Notes: generated by a model from the sequence alone, not told the origin. Positions 18,214 through 29,872 are shown, counted from the first letter of the stretch. The stretch is 64,000 nt of DNA from Geobacter sp. FeAm09 (GCF_008330225.1 NZ_CP042466.1:1498501-1562500), one strand, 5' to 3'. Numbers and translations are program-made.

Positions 18214-19341
18214 CTAGCGCCGCTCCTGAATCTTGAGGATGGCTTCCTTGATCATGGCCTCGGCCAGATCCGGCACGATCTCCCACACGATCCGCTCGAT
18301 CACCTCTTTCGAAGCGCCGGCGATGGCTGCCCTGAGCTGTTCTTCACTGATGGCGCCGGCCTGGGGGAGGGGGGGCGGCGCGCTCGCTTCGACAACAGCG
18401 GCAGGGACAGATGCTTCGAAAGGCGCGCGGACCGGCGGCACGCCGGGAGCCGGCTCGAAAGGCGCAGCCTGCGGGGCGGCTTCCTCGAAGGAAAACTCGC
18501 CGAAGGCCGCCTCCTGCGCCGGGGGAGCGGCAAAGGCGTCGGTGTCGGAGTGGAACTCGAAGGTCTGCTCTTCCACCGGAATCCACTGGGAACCGGTGCC
18601 TGCGGGCGCGGCCGCCGGCTGGACGGGCGCAAAGGTCGGCTCTTCGTGGGGCATGGCAAAGACGTGGCCCTGTTCTTCGACCGTTTCAAATGCCGCCGCT
18701 GCGGCCGGCTCGAAGGCGGGCGGCTCAAACACCGGTGCCGCCGCCTCGAAAGCGGGTGCCGGAGACGGTTCGAACGGGAAGGGCGCGGCAGCGACAGCCG
18801 CTGCGGGCTCTGCAGCGGGGGTGAATGCCCCCCATATATCCTCGGGTTTGGCGCTCTCCACGGCGGGAGCCGCGGCGGCAAACGGGTCGGGAGCCGCCGC
18901 CGGGGGAGGGGGCTCGAACACAGGTGCTTTCTGGGCCGGTTGGGCCAGCGCGGCGGCTGAGGCGCGGGACGCCCCCTGTTCGAAGAGCGCTTTTACCTTG
19001 GTGACGATCTGTTGGGATTCAAAGGGCTTGGCAAGGAAATCATCGGCCCCGCAGCTGTGGGCCTTGTTTTCGTCAAACGGCTCAAAGGAGCCGGTCAGGA
19101 GCAGGATCGGTTTTGCGGCCAGGGCAGGAGTGGCGCGAACGGCTTCGCAGACCTCGTAGCCGGTCATGCCCGGCATGACCGCGTCGATGAGCAGAGCGTC
19201 GGGGAGAACCTCCCGAGCCTTGTCGAGAGCGTCCTTGCCGTTGTCAACTACCGTGAGGGAGTAGTCATCGCCGCCGAAAATGATGCCAATCACTTTTTGG
19301 ATAGTGATGCTGTCATCGGCAAGGAGAATTTTGATGCCCAT
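18214..19341 (-). CDS. Response regulator with Ala/Pro-rich linker and conserved C-terminal helix
   Basis: 375 residues. Residues 1-120 form a receiver domain with acidic pair, phospho-acceptor Asp53 (ALLIDAVMPGM) and Lys in LAKPFES. Residues about 125-325 are low-complexity Ala/Pro/Phe/Glu repeats (FEPP, FEAA, APVFEPP). The last 45 residues form an amphipathic helix (VIERIVWEIVPDLAEAMIKE) like those ending Myxococcus- and Geobacter-type regulators with disordered linkers. There is no DNA-binding or enzymatic output domain, so it probably acts through protein contacts. GGGAGG precedes the ATG. It is monocistronic, with its own promoter and terminator. Confidence 0.85.
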   Translation of the reverse strand: MGIKILLADDSITIQKVIGIIFGGDDYSLTVVDNGKDALDKAREVLPDALLIDAVMPGMTGYEVCEAVRATPALAAKPILLLTGSFEPFDENKAHSCGADDFLAKPFESQQIVTKVKALFEQGASRASAAALAQPAQKAPVFEPPPPAAAPDPFAAAAPAVESAKPEDIWGAFTPAAEPAAAVAAAPFPFEPSPAPAFEAAAPVFEPPAFEPAAAAAFETVEEQGHVFAMPHEEPTFAPVQPAAAPAGTGSQWIPVEEQTFEFHSDTDAFAAPPAQEAAFGEFSFEEAAPQAAPFEPAPGVPPVRAPFEASVPAAVVEASAPPPLPQAGAISEEQLRAAIAGASKEVIERIVWEIVPDLAEAMIKEAILKIQERR

Positions 19342-19387
19342 CGTTCCCTCCCTTGTGCGCGCGTACGGGGTGTGTGGAGTGCGATGA

Positions 19388-19416
19388 AAGCTACCATACG
19401 GCTGCTAAGGTGTCAA
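19388..19416 (-). promoter_or_regulatory. Candidate sigma70 promoter for the response regulator
   Basis: Minus strand: perfect TTGACA (19411-19416), a 17-bp spacer and TAGCTT (19388-19393), about 47 bp upstream of the start codon. Confidence 0.5.
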
Positions 19417-19608
19417 GGTTTAAGCAGTTCAGCGACTTCGGCGCGATTCGGCCGAACGCCTTTGTGCGCGGGGGGGCGAAAACCGCCACGGAGGGGTGGA
19501 GCCGTCGCTGCGCAACCGGTTGAATAACCGGGAGTCCCGAGAGTCGCGGAGATGGGACGGTCGGAGTAGGGGACGGGCTGCGGCGCGCGTTTCCCGGTTC
19601 CGGACGTG

Positions 19609-19631
19609 AAAAAGCCCCCGTGAGGGGGCTT
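19609..19631 (-). terminator. Intrinsic terminator of argJ
   Basis: An 8-bp GC-rich stem (19612-19619 with 19624-19631), a 4-base loop, then a run of T on the minus strand. It lies about 33 bp past the argJ stop. Confidence 0.85.
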
Positions 19632-19663
19632 GTGGGGGAAGCTATGGCGCGGCCCCGGAGGGG

Positions 19664-20845
19664 TCAGGAACGGTAGTCGGCGTTGATGCTCACATACTCG
19701 TGGGTCAGGTCCGAGGTATAGACCGTGGCGGTCCCGGTGCCGAGGCCGAGATCCACGCTGACGGTGAACTCCTTTTTCCTGAGCACCTCGGTGCCGAGCG
19801 CTTCCGCGTCGCCGCCGGCAAAGACGCCGTTCTTTGCCATGCAGACCGCGTCGAAGCTGAGGGAAAGGAGGGATTGGTCCACCACGGCCCCCGAGTAGCC
19901 CACGGCGGCAAAGATACGGCCCCAATTGGCGTCCTGGCCGAAGAAGGCGGTCTTCACCAGGCTGGAGTTGGCGATGGCCATGGCCGCCCGCTTGGCGTCG
20001 GCATCGCTTGTGGCGCCGGTGACCCGGATTTCCACGAATTTGGTGGCGCCTTCCCCATCCTTCACGATCTGTTTGGCCAGGGAGAGGAGCACGTCCTGCA
20101 GCAGGGCCTCGAACGCCAGGGCCTCGGGCGTATCCCCGGCTATGGCCGGATTGCCCGCCATGCCGTTGGCCAGCACCAGGCAGGTGTCGTTCGTGGAGGT
20201 GTCGCCGTCCACGGTGATGGCGTTGAAGGACGTTGTCACCGCCCGGCGGAAGCACCTGTCCAGGGTATGGGCGTCCACGGCGGCGTCGGTGATGATGAAG
20301 GAGAGCATGGTCGCCATGTTGGGCATGATCATGCCGGCGCCTTTGGCAATGCCCGCCACCGTGTAGCCGATCCCCCCCGCCTGGCCGCTCCTGGCCTCCA
20401 TCTTGGGGAAGGTGTCGGTGGTCATGATGGCGGCGGCCACGTCGTCCAGGGTGCCGGAGGTCAACCCCGTCACCAGGGGCGGAATCGCCGCCCGCATCCT
20501 CTCCATGGGGAGCTGTACGCCGATGACCCCGGTGGAGGATACCTGCACCGCCTCGTCTGGAATCCCCAGCCCTTCGGCAACCAGGCGCGAGGTCTCCCGC
20601 GCGGCCCGCATCCCCTGTTCGCCGGTGCAGGCGTTGGCGTTGCCGCTGTTGACCACCAGGGCCTGGGCCTGGCCCCCTGCGATCCGCTCCGCCGAGAGCA
20701 GGACCGGAGCCGCTTTGACGGCATTGGTGGTGAACACCGCCGCTGCCCGGGCCGGCACCTCGGAAAAGATCAGGGCCAGGTCCTTTCTCCCCTGTTTCTT
20801 GATGGCCGCTTCCACGGCGGCGAATTGAAAGCCTTTGATATCCAT
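19664..20845 (-). CDS. argJ: Bifunctional glutamate N-acetyltransferase / ornithine acetyltransferase
   Basis: Recycles the acetyl group between N-acetylornithine and glutamate in arginine synthesis, and may also use acetyl-CoA. 393 residues. The autoprocessing site is in KGAGMIMPNMATMLSF: cleavage before the Thr of ATML frees it as the nucleophile, giving alpha and beta chains. VVNSGNANACTG and FGQDANWGR are family hallmarks. AAAGGGG precedes the ATG. It follows secA on the same strand, separated by a repeat-like spacer. Confidence 0.95.
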   Translation of the reverse strand: MDIKGFQFAAVEAAIKKQGRKDLALIFSEVPARAAAVFTTNAVKAAPVLLSAERIAGGQAQALVVNSGNANACTGEQGMRAARETSRLVAEGLGIPDEAVQVSSTGVIGVQLPMERMRAAIPPLVTGLTSGTLDDVAAAIMTTDTFPKMEARSGQAGGIGYTVAGIAKGAGMIMPNMATMLSFIITDAAVDAHTLDRCFRRAVTTSFNAITVDGDTSTNDTCLVLANGMAGNPAIAGDTPEALAFEALLQDVLLSLAKQIVKDGEGATKFVEIRVTGATSDADAKRAAMAIANSSLVKTAFFGQDANWGRIFAAVGYSGAVVDQSLLSLSFDAVCMAKNGVFAGGDAEALGTEVLRKKEFTVSVDLGLGTGTATVYTSDLTHEYVSINADYRS

Positions 20846-20860
20846 GGTCAGCCCCTTTCG

Positions 20861-20960
20861 TTAACCACAGAAGCACAAAGAACGCGAAGAAAATCGAACG
20901 GGCAAAAACCGATGCCTCGTGTTCATGCCGCTCTTGGTGCCCTGGTTGCTTTGTGGCAAA
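20861..20960. repeat. Degenerate palindromic intergenic repeat
   Basis: The left arm (about 20861-20894, containing TTAACCACAGAAGCACAAAG) and right arm (about 20931-20957, containing GGTTGCTTTGTGG) are imperfect inverted copies. The sequence resembles the dispersed TTAACCACGAAG-type intergenic repeats I know from Geobacter-group genomes. It fills the secA-argJ spacer and could fold into a hairpin. Confidence 0.45.
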
Positions 20961-20972
20961 ATAGTCCTGATT

Positions 20973-23663
<2,691 letters not shown>

Positions 23664-23705
23664 TACAATCTCCCACGAAATTTAGTGACGACAAAATAGC
23701 TTTCA

Positions 23706-23735
23706 AAACTAGCATAACTCGGCACGGCACTTCAA
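23706..23735 (-). promoter_or_regulatory. Weak candidate promoter for secA
   Basis: Minus strand: TTGAAG (23730-23735), an 18-bp spacer and TAGTTT (23706-23711), about 43 bp upstream of the secA start. Partial matches only. Confidence 0.3.
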
Positions 23736-24028
23736 TAAAAATCAGGGATGACCGGCGCTGGACGGCTCTGGATACGGGCTTGCGGCGGGATATGCGGCCT
23801 GTTTCCGGAGGCGGCGTGCCCGGCGGCCATCTGGCTGTGGCTGCGGACCGGTGTGTATTACATTGTAAAGCAATAGCGTTTAAAAATACTAAAAAATATA
23901 TTGAATAAAACGGAGGTTAGTATCATCGTAAATCTCGGTAAGCACCATGTTGCTACAGGGGTATTTGTTTATAAACTTTTGAAATTAACCAATAAAATTT
24001 ATTTGATCGTGCGGTGCATAAAAATGCG

Positions 24029-24059
24029 TTGACATTTTTAGAACGTTGTATTAGATAAT
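24029..24059 (+). promoter_or_regulatory. Candidate sigma70 promoter for the IclR regulator
   Basis: Perfect TTGACA (24029-24034). The -10 box is either TAGATA at 17-bp spacing or GATAAT (24054-24059) at 19 bp. It lies in the AT-rich region about 70 bp upstream of the ATG. Confidence 0.5.
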
Positions 24060-24128
24060 AAATTAAATGGTTGGTTTGGATATTTTAAAACGGTAGTTGC
24101 ATTTGTTGCGGAATGCCGCGGAGATGCT

Positions 24129-24905
24129 ATGGACAGGGCAAGAGGGGCATACTCGGTTCAGTCGGTTCTCAAAGCGTTCGATCTTCTGGAGGCCCTGGCG
24201 GCCGAGGGGGCGCACGTGACCGTCCCCCTGCTGGCCCAAAGGCTCGACCTGAGCAGGAACAAGGTCTTCCGGCTGCTGGCAACCCTCGAGGACAGCGGGT
24301 TCATCGAACGGGACGGCGAGGGGGCTTACCGGCTCGGCCTGCATGCCTTCGAGATGGCGCAGCACATTCTGAAAAGCACGAGCCTGATCAGGCTCGCCCA
24401 CCCGGTGATGGAGGAGTTGGCGCGCAAGCACGACGAAGCGGTGTACATCACCGTGATGAACAACGATGAAGTGCTGTTTCTCGATATGGTGGACTCGTTC
24501 CAGCAGGTAAAGGCCATGGATATGGTGGGGCAGCGCTTCCCCTTCTTCACCAACGCCGCCGGCAAGGCCATCAAGGCCATGAGTTCTCCGGACATCATCA
24601 AATATATGGGGCGGCGCCGCGCCGGAAAGAACGGGGTGCCCGACCTGAAACAACTGGAGAGGGAGCTGCATGAAATACGCAAGAACGGCGTGGCCATCGA
24701 CTTTGGCGGGGTAGGGGATGGCATCTGCGCCGTGGCGGTGGCGATCCGCGATTATGCCGGCAAGGTCGTGGGGGCGCTCACCATGCTGGCTCCGGCGTTC
24801 CGCATGCTTCAGGAACGGCTGGAGCAGGAGATCGTGCCTTCAATGCGTGAAGGCGCGGAGATCATTTCCATGAAATTCGGCTATGCCAGGATGCCGGCTT
24901 ATTAG
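24129..24905 (+). CDS. IclR-family transcriptional regulator
   Basis: 258 residues: an N-terminal winged helix-turn-helix (about 8-68, with LAQRLDLSRNKVFRLLATLE) and the IclR effector domain (about 85-250, with FPFFTNAAGKAI and VAIDFGGVGDGICAVAVAI). IclR proteins bind small carboxylates or aromatics. The next genes are DUF485 and an ActP-type acetate permease, so control of acetate uptake or oxidation is likely. In G. sulfurreducens an IclR-like regulator beside an acetate permease (GSU0514, from memory) has been linked to control of succinyl-CoA synthetase, which would fit; orthology is not shown here. GCGGAG precedes the ATG. Confidence 0.9.
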   Translation: MDRARGAYSVQSVLKAFDLLEALAAEGAHVTVPLLAQRLDLSRNKVFRLLATLEDSGFIERDGEGAYRLGLHAFEMAQHILKSTSLIRLAHPVMEELARKHDEAVYITVMNNDEVLFLDMVDSFQQVKAMDMVGQRFPFFTNAAGKAIKAMSSPDIIKYMGRRRAGKNGVPDLKQLERELHEIRKNGVAIDFGGVGDGICAVAVAIRDYAGKVVGALTMLAPAFRMLQERLEQEIVPSMREGAEIISMKFGYARMPAY

Positions 24906-25002
24906 ATTCACGATCCATGAAATGTGAAAGGAGGGGTTTGCTGGCGGATACCCGTGAAGGATGTGTGAGCCGACCACGTTTACAAAGAGAAAGGAGCACC
25001 CC

Positions 25003-25311
25003 ATGGCAGAGAAACAGTACGACTGGTCAGCAATTGCGAAGAATCCCAAGTTTATCGAACTGCATCACAAAAAATCCGCCTTCCTCTTCGGCTGGTGGAT
25101 ATTCTCCTGCGTGTATTACTTCCTGCTGCCCATCGGAGCGGCGTATGCACCGGGCCTGTTCAAGATCAAGATCATCGGCGTCATCAACTTCGGGTACATC
25201 TTCGCCCTTTCCCAGTTCTTCGTTTCCTGGGGCTTGGCCCTGTACTACGCCCATGTTGCCAACAAGGACTTTGACCGGCTGACCAGGGAACTGGTCGAAG
25301 AAATCCAGTAA
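25003..25311 (+). CDS. DUF485 small membrane protein (acetate permease partner)
   Basis: 102 residues starting [20 protein letters not shown], with two membrane helices (about 24-45 and 62-88). The motif order (helix, GxxxP loop, helix, then [15 protein letters not shown]) matches DUF485/YjcH, found immediately upstream of ActP permeases. The start at 25003 follows AAAGGAG; an upstream in-frame start has no ribosome-binding site. The permease gene begins 13 bp downstream. DUF485 proteins are thought to be accessory to the symporter. Confidence 0.9.
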   Translation: MAEKQYDWSAIAKNPKFIELHHKKSAFLFGWWIFSCVYYFLLPIGAAYAPGLFKIKIIGVINFGYIFALSQFFVSWGLALYYAHVANKDFDRLTRELVEEIQ

Positions 25312-25324
25312 AGGAGGATACGAC

Positions 25325-27311
25325 ATGACTCTCAAGCATATCACCATTGCCGCCGGCCTGGCTCTTTCCGTAGCCGTGGCCGCCTTTGCCGAAGAGCCCG
25401 CCAAGGCCCCCGCGGGTACCGGCGCCGCACCGGCCGCGACCGCTCCTGCCGCACCCTCCACGACCATGACGGCGCCGGCCGCCCAGGCTCCGGCCCCGGC
25501 CCCGGCCAAGGCCCCGCTCAAGAAGAAGGAGCTCAAGGCCGACAAGACCATCACCCTCACCATGTTCGCCGTCATCATCGGCATCACCATGGCCGTCGTC
25601 GTCTGGGCCGCCCGGCACACCAAGACCGCGGCCGACTTCTACGCCGCCGGCGGCGGCATCACCGGCACCCAGAACGGCTGGGCCATTGCCGGCGACTACA
25701 TGTCGGCGGCCTCCTTCCTGGGGATCTCCGGCCTGATCTCGCTCTACGGTTATGACGGGTTCATGTACTCAGGTCGGCTGGCTGGTGGCCTACATCACCG
25801 TGCTCCTGATCGTGGCCGAGCCGTGCCGCAACGCCGGCAAGTACACCCTGGGGGATATCCTCTCCTTCCGTACCGACCCGAAACCGGTGCGCGCCGTGGC
25901 GGCCATCTCCACCGTAGCCGTCTCCACCTTCTACCTGACCGCCCAGATGGTCGGCGCCGGCAAGCTGATGGCGCTCCTGGTCGGGGTCTCCTACAAGACC
26001 TCCATCATCGGCGTCGGCATCCTGATGGTCGGCTATGTCGTCTTCGGCGGCATGACCGCCACCACCTGGGTCCAGATCATCAAGGCCGGGCTGCTCATGT
26101 CGGGTGCCTTCCTGCTGTCGGTGCTGGTCATGGCCAAGGCGGGCTTCAACCCGATCGGTTTCTTCTCCGACATCGTCAATAGCCCCGATATCCAGGACCA
26201 CGTCTCCAAACTGGTGCTGAAGGATGGCGTCACCCTGGGCGGCGTGGAGGCGGGGCAGCGCTTCCTTGAGCCGGCCCTGTTCATGAAGGCGCCGCTGGAC
26301 CAGATCTCCCTCGGCATGGCCCTGGTGTTCGGCACCGCCGGCATGCCCCACATCCTGATGCGCTTTTTCACCGTGCCCACCGCCCAGGCCGCCCGCAAAT
26401 CGGTCATCATCGCCATGTTCATCATCGGCGGTTTCTACGTCCTGACCACCCTGCTCGGTTTCGGCGCCGCCATCCATGTGACCCCCCAGGGCATTATGTC
26501 GGTTGACCCGGGCGGCAACATGGCCACCCTGCTCCTGGCCCAGCAGTTGGGTGCGGACATCGCCCCGATCGTCGGCGACCTCTTCCTGGCCTTCCTCTGC
26601 TCGGTCGCCTTCGCCACCATCCTGGCGGTGGTCTCCGGTCTGGTTCTGGCCGCCTCGGCAGCCATCGCCCACGACATCTACGTCAACGTGATCAAGGACG
26701 GGCATGCCGACCAGCACGAGCAGGTCATGGCCGCCCGTATCACCTCCCTGGTCGTGGGTGCCGCCGGTATCGCCATCGGCCTCATGGCGGAGAAGGCCAA
26801 CGTTGCCCATTTGGTGGCCCTGGCCTTTGCCGTGGCTTCCTCCGGCAACCTGCCGGTGGTCATCCTGTCGCTCTTCTGGAAGAAATTCAACACCGCTGGC
26901 GTGATCTCCGGCTTGGTGGTCGGCACGGTTGCCTCCATCGGCCTGGTGATGGTATCCCCCAACATGACCTATCCCAAGGTGGTCGCGGCCGGGGCCCAGA
27001 AGGTCATCGTCGCCATGGAGAAGAAGCAGGCATCCCTGCCCATGGGCGCCCAGCTTGACGAGAAGGACGCCAAGGCCCTTGCCAAGGCCAGGGTCGATTA
27101 CGAGAAGAACAAGGACGGCACCTCCATCATGGGGCTCGACAAGCCGATCCTGAAGCTGAAGAACCCGGGCATCATCTCCATCCCGCTGGGCTTCCTGGCC
27201 GCCATCCTGGGCGCCCTGGCGTTCCCCAGCAGGCGTTCCGAAGAGATGTTCGACGAGATCTATGTGCGTCAGAACACCGGTATCGGCATGGCCAAGGCCA
27301 TCGACCACTGA
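25325..27311 (+). pseudogene. actP: ActP-type cation/acetate symporter, frameshifted
   Basis: Sodium:solute symporter family. The first frame (from ATG 25325) gives a signal-like segment, an Ala/Pro-rich linker and the first two helices through [17 protein letters not shown], ending YGYDGFMYS; it then runs out of frame to a stop at 26182. The rest continues in the +1-shifted frame as [20 protein letters not shown] to the stop at 27311. ActP homologues read YS(I/L)GFLVGW without a break, so one extra G near 25771-25772 explains the shift. All other family parts are present, including a final cytoplasmic tail. Either the assembly has an error or the gene is disrupted. The upstream DUF485 and IclR genes support an acetate role. 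Confidence 0.85.
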
Positions 27312-27338
27312 TGGTGTAATATTCGCGAGCAGGTGTAT

Positions 27339-27376
27339 AATGGGGAAAGCTTTTGGCTTTCCCCATTTATTTTGTA
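27339..27376 (+). terminator. Intrinsic terminator after actP
   Basis: A perfect 12-bp stem (27339-27350 with 27356-27367), a 5-base loop, then TATTTTGT. It lies 27 bp past the actP stop and just before the DUF294 gene. Confidence 0.88.
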
Positions 27377-27393
27377 CCGTTCAGGGGCCCACC

Positions 27394-28659
27394 ATGAGGC
27401 GAATGTCACGGCATGTGCCGGCAACCGTGGAGCCGGCGGCAGCCCGTCATCCCGGCGCCGGGGGAGGGGAGCGCGATGTCCTGGGAGCGCTGCCCGATCC
27501 GCGCCGTATCGGCCGTTACTGCACGGCCGACGAGATCGGCCGTTTCCTGAGGAGCATCTCCGCTCTCCTGGATGAGGACCGCCGGCGTATGGCGGAATGG
27601 CGCGCCGAAGGCGACCGGCTCATGCACGGCATTGCCGGGGCCGGGCACGAGGGGTTGAAAGGCATCCATGAGGCCCTGAACCGGATCGAGGTCGAGCGCT
27701 TTCTCCTGCTTTTTTCCGTTGCCTCCCTTCATCACAACTGCACCCGGTACCGGGACGAACTGGCCGAGCGCGCCATGGCCACGGTGGCCGAAGAACTCGA
27801 AAACAGCGGGCGGCCCGCGCCCCCCGTCCCCTTTGCCCTGATCAGCATGGGCAGCGACGGACGCGAGGAACAGACCCTGATTACGGACCAGGACTACCTG
27901 ATCGTCTACGGCGACGGCGGCGGCGAGGAGGCGGATCGCTATTTCCTCGACTACTCCACGCTGTTGGTGGATCGGCTGGAGGAGGCCGGTTTCAAGCGCT
28001 GCACCGGCGGCATCATGCCGACGAACGCCACCTGGCGCGGTTCCCTCGCCCAATGGCGCAAGCGTCTTTTGGCCATTGTCAGGTACGAGGTGGAGGATTA
28101 CGGCAAGAACATGATGGATCTGATCGTCCTCTCCGATGCCCGCCATGTCGCCGGAAACCGTTCCATAGCCGAGGAACTGATCGGTCTGATCAGGGGCATG
28201 GAGCGGGACTACTTTCAGGTGTTGTGGGGGATGGCCCGGGCGGCGACCGAGATGCGGCTGGCGTTGGGGTTCATGAAGCGGCTCTGGACCGAGGGGAGCG
28301 GCGAACACAAGGGGGAATTCAATCTGAAGCTTTTGGCCTGGGCGCCCTTGGTGATGAATATCCGCATCCTCGCCATCAACCAGGGGGTGCCGGCCACGAA
28401 CACCGTGGAGCGTATCGCCTTTCTCGAAAAGGAGGGGAGTTTTTCGGCGGAGATGGCCCAAGGCCTGCGCGAGGCGTATTATATCCTGACCAAATACCGT
28501 ATCCTCATGCAGATCAACGTAATCAAGGGCGTCCAGGGGGATTCCCACTACCTCAACCCCTACCGGCTGCCGGCGGAAGAACATGAAAAGATCCGCCACG
28601 CCATTATCAGGATCGAGGAGTTGCAGAAAATCATCCACACGAATTTTTCGATCGTGTAG
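27394..28659 (+). CDS. DUF294 nucleotidyltransferase-like signalling protein
   Basis: 421 residues. The middle carries a GlnD/GlnE-like nucleotidyltransferase motif (SMGSDGREEQTLITDQDYL, with the GS and paired acidic residues), followed by a helical C-terminal domain of the DUF294 type. Such proteins often carry cNMP-binding or CBS domains at the N-terminus; here the first 130 residues show neither clearly. The start at 27394 follows AGGGG; a longer in-frame start would run into actP and the terminator. In other bacteria DUF294 proteins sit next to acetate permeases, as here. The nucleotidylated target is unknown. Confidence 0.82.
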   Translation: MRRMSRHVPATVEPAAARHPGAGGGERDVLGALPDPRRIGRYCTADEIGRFLRSISALLDEDRRRMAEWRAEGDRLMHGIAGAGHEGLKGIHEALNRIEVERFLLLFSVASLHHNCTRYRDELAERAMATVAEELENSGRPAPPVPFALISMGSDGREEQTLITDQDYLIVYGDGGGEEADRYFLDYSTLLVDRLEEAGFKRCTGGIMPTNATWRGSLAQWRKRLLAIVRYEVEDYGKNMMDLIVLSDARHVAGNRSIAEELIGLIRGMERDYFQVLWGMARAATEMRLALGFMKRLWTEGSGEHKGEFNLKLLAWAPLVMNIRILAINQGVPATNTVERIAFLEKEGSFSAEMAQGLREAYYILTKYRILMQINVIKGVQGDSHYLNPYRLPAEEHEKIRHAIIRIEELQKIIHTNFSIV

Positions 28660-28724
28660 CCGCTGCCGCCGCCTGCCGGGGCGCGTCCGGGATCAGCGGG
28701 CTCCTTCGGGGGGAAGGGGGAATG

Positions 28725-28756
28725 GAAAAGGGAGCGTCGCACGACACTCCCTTTTC
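28725..28756. terminator. Bidirectional hairpin between convergent genes
   Basis: A 15-bp stem (28725-28739 with 28742-28756) with one mismatch and a very short loop, in the gap between the DUF294 gene and the convergent cytochrome gene. The GAAAA/TTTTC ends give short U-rich tails in both directions. Confidence 0.75.
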
Positions 28757-28786
28757 TGTTTGCTTCCCGTTTTGTGGTTGCCGGAA

Positions 28787-29623
28787 CTACGGGCGTTTTT
28801 TGGCGGCGGCCTTCTTGGCCTTCACCGCGGGCGCCTTGTTCGTCCAGTTGTTCAGGTCATGGGCGATGTTGTGGCAATCCTGGCATTTGGGGAACTTGGT
28901 CAGGATGCCGGCCGGATGCGGGGTGCCGTGGCAATCCTGGCACTTGGGCAGCATCTTGTGCTTGTTCTGGTGGCACGTTACGCACAGGAGCTTGCCGTGT
29001 TTCGCCTTGCTGGCCGCCAGGAAGGACATGGCGTTTTTGTGGCAGGCGGCGCAATTCTTGTTGGCGAGCGACGAACCGTAGGTAACCACCTTCGGCATAT
29101 GGGCCTTATGGCAGCTTTTGCAGTCGGCGGCGGTCATGTCGCTGGAGTGGGGCTTGTGACACTGGGTGCACAGGGGGATCTTGCCGTGCACGTCGTGACA
29201 GAAGGAACAGTTCAGGGCGGTATGCTTGCTCTTGTTCTCCCTGAGCTGCTTGATCTGGCCACTGTGGCAGGAAAGACAGGGGTCGGTCACGTTGCGGCCG
29301 AAGGAGATGTCCTTGGGCTTATGCGGATTCTTGTGGCAGGAGAGGCAGCCCGCAAGCTTGTAGTGCGGCTTGTCCGAGTGACACATGCTGCATTTGGGGA
29401 TCGGCTTTTTGACCGCCGGCGGGTGGCCGACGTGGCAATCCAGGCACGATACACTCGTTTTGTGGGCTCCGCCCGCTGCCGCAATGTCTGCCGGGGGCTT
29501 GGCATGGCATTTTACGCAGTCAAGGTTGACAAGCGTCGTGGCGGGGGCGTCGGCGGCCCATGCACCGGCGGCGAAGCTGACGGCCAGGGATAGTGCTGCA
29601 AGAATTCGGGCTGCGGTTCTCAT
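28787..29623 (-). CDS. Twelve-haem c-type cytochrome, secreted
   Basis: 278 residues with a clear signal peptide (about 1-23, cleaved near AWA-ADA). Twelve CxxCH haem-attachment motifs are present (for example CVKCH, CLDCH, CSMCH, CLSCH, CTQCH and CQDCH) with many extra His for axial ligation. The tail is Lys/Ala-rich. It should be periplasmic or exported and act in electron transfer. AAGGAGGAG precedes the ATG. It is transcribed divergently from the pilus assembly operon, sharing its AT-rich control region. I cannot assign it to a named Geobacter cytochrome. Confidence 0.95.
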   Translation of the reverse strand: MRTAARILAALSLAVSFAAGAWAADAPATTLVNLDCVKCHAKPPADIAAAGGAHKTSVSCLDCHVGHPPAVKKPIPKCSMCHSDKPHYKLAGCLSCHKNPHKPKDISFGRNVTDPCLSCHSGQIKQLRENKSKHTALNCSFCHDVHGKIPLCTQCHKPHSSDMTAADCKSCHKAHMPKVVTYGSSLANKNCAACHKNAMSFLAASKAKHGKLLCVTCHQNKHKMLPKCQDCHGTPHPAGILTKFPKCQDCHNIAHDLNNWTNKAPAVKAKKAAAKKRP

Positions 29624-29660
29624 TTCTCCTCCTTCATGTCAATTAATAAAATCGGGGCTA

Positions 29661-29690
29661 ATTATAAGCAAAATAAGGTGAATTTTGCAA
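29661..29690 (-). promoter_or_regulatory. Candidate sigma70 promoter for the 12-haem cytochrome
   Basis: Minus strand: TTGCAA (29685-29690), an 18-bp spacer and a perfect TATAAT (29661-29666), about 38 bp upstream of the start codon. Confidence 0.55.
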
Positions 29691-29806
29691 CAGGCATTTT
29701 GCGCGGGGCCCGGCGTCCTCCCCTGTCCCGATCATGTACGTGTTCTTATTTTATGGGATATTATGCAATTAATTAACTTTTTATGTATAAATTATATAAA
29801 AAATGG

Positions 29807-29834
29807 TTGACAGTTCTTTAAATTGTTGTAAATA
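29807..29834 (+). promoter_or_regulatory. Candidate sigma70 promoter for the XRE-pil operon
   Basis: Perfect TTGACA (29807-29812), then TAAATA (29829-29834) at 16-bp spacing, in an AT-rich stretch about 40 bp upstream of the XRE-family gene. Confidence 0.5.
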
Positions 29835-29872
29835 GGTGAGCAAGCTAAAATAAGAGGCGGTGTGGTAATGCT

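Larger units (their letters stand above)
19342..19663. other. Intergenic region between response regulator and argJ
   Basis: A 322-bp spacer between two minus-strand genes. It holds a candidate promoter at 19388-19416 and the argJ terminator at 19609-19631. Between them no gene-like frame was found; the G7 run at 19470-19476 is noncoding. Confidence 0.5.
23664..24128. other. AT-rich divergent intergenic region
   Basis: A 465-bp spacer between divergent secA and the IclR gene. About 23860-24110 is markedly AT-rich compared with the coding DNA. It holds candidate promoters for both sides. A GGAGG at about 23922 is followed by a short open stretch with no normal start codon, so no gene is called. 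Confidence 0.5.

Noticed and set aside
23922-24040. Small protein after the GGAGG in the secA-IclR spacer
   Set aside because: The open stretch begins with ATC ATC GTA rather than a normal start codon, and the sequence looks like AT-rich regulatory DNA.
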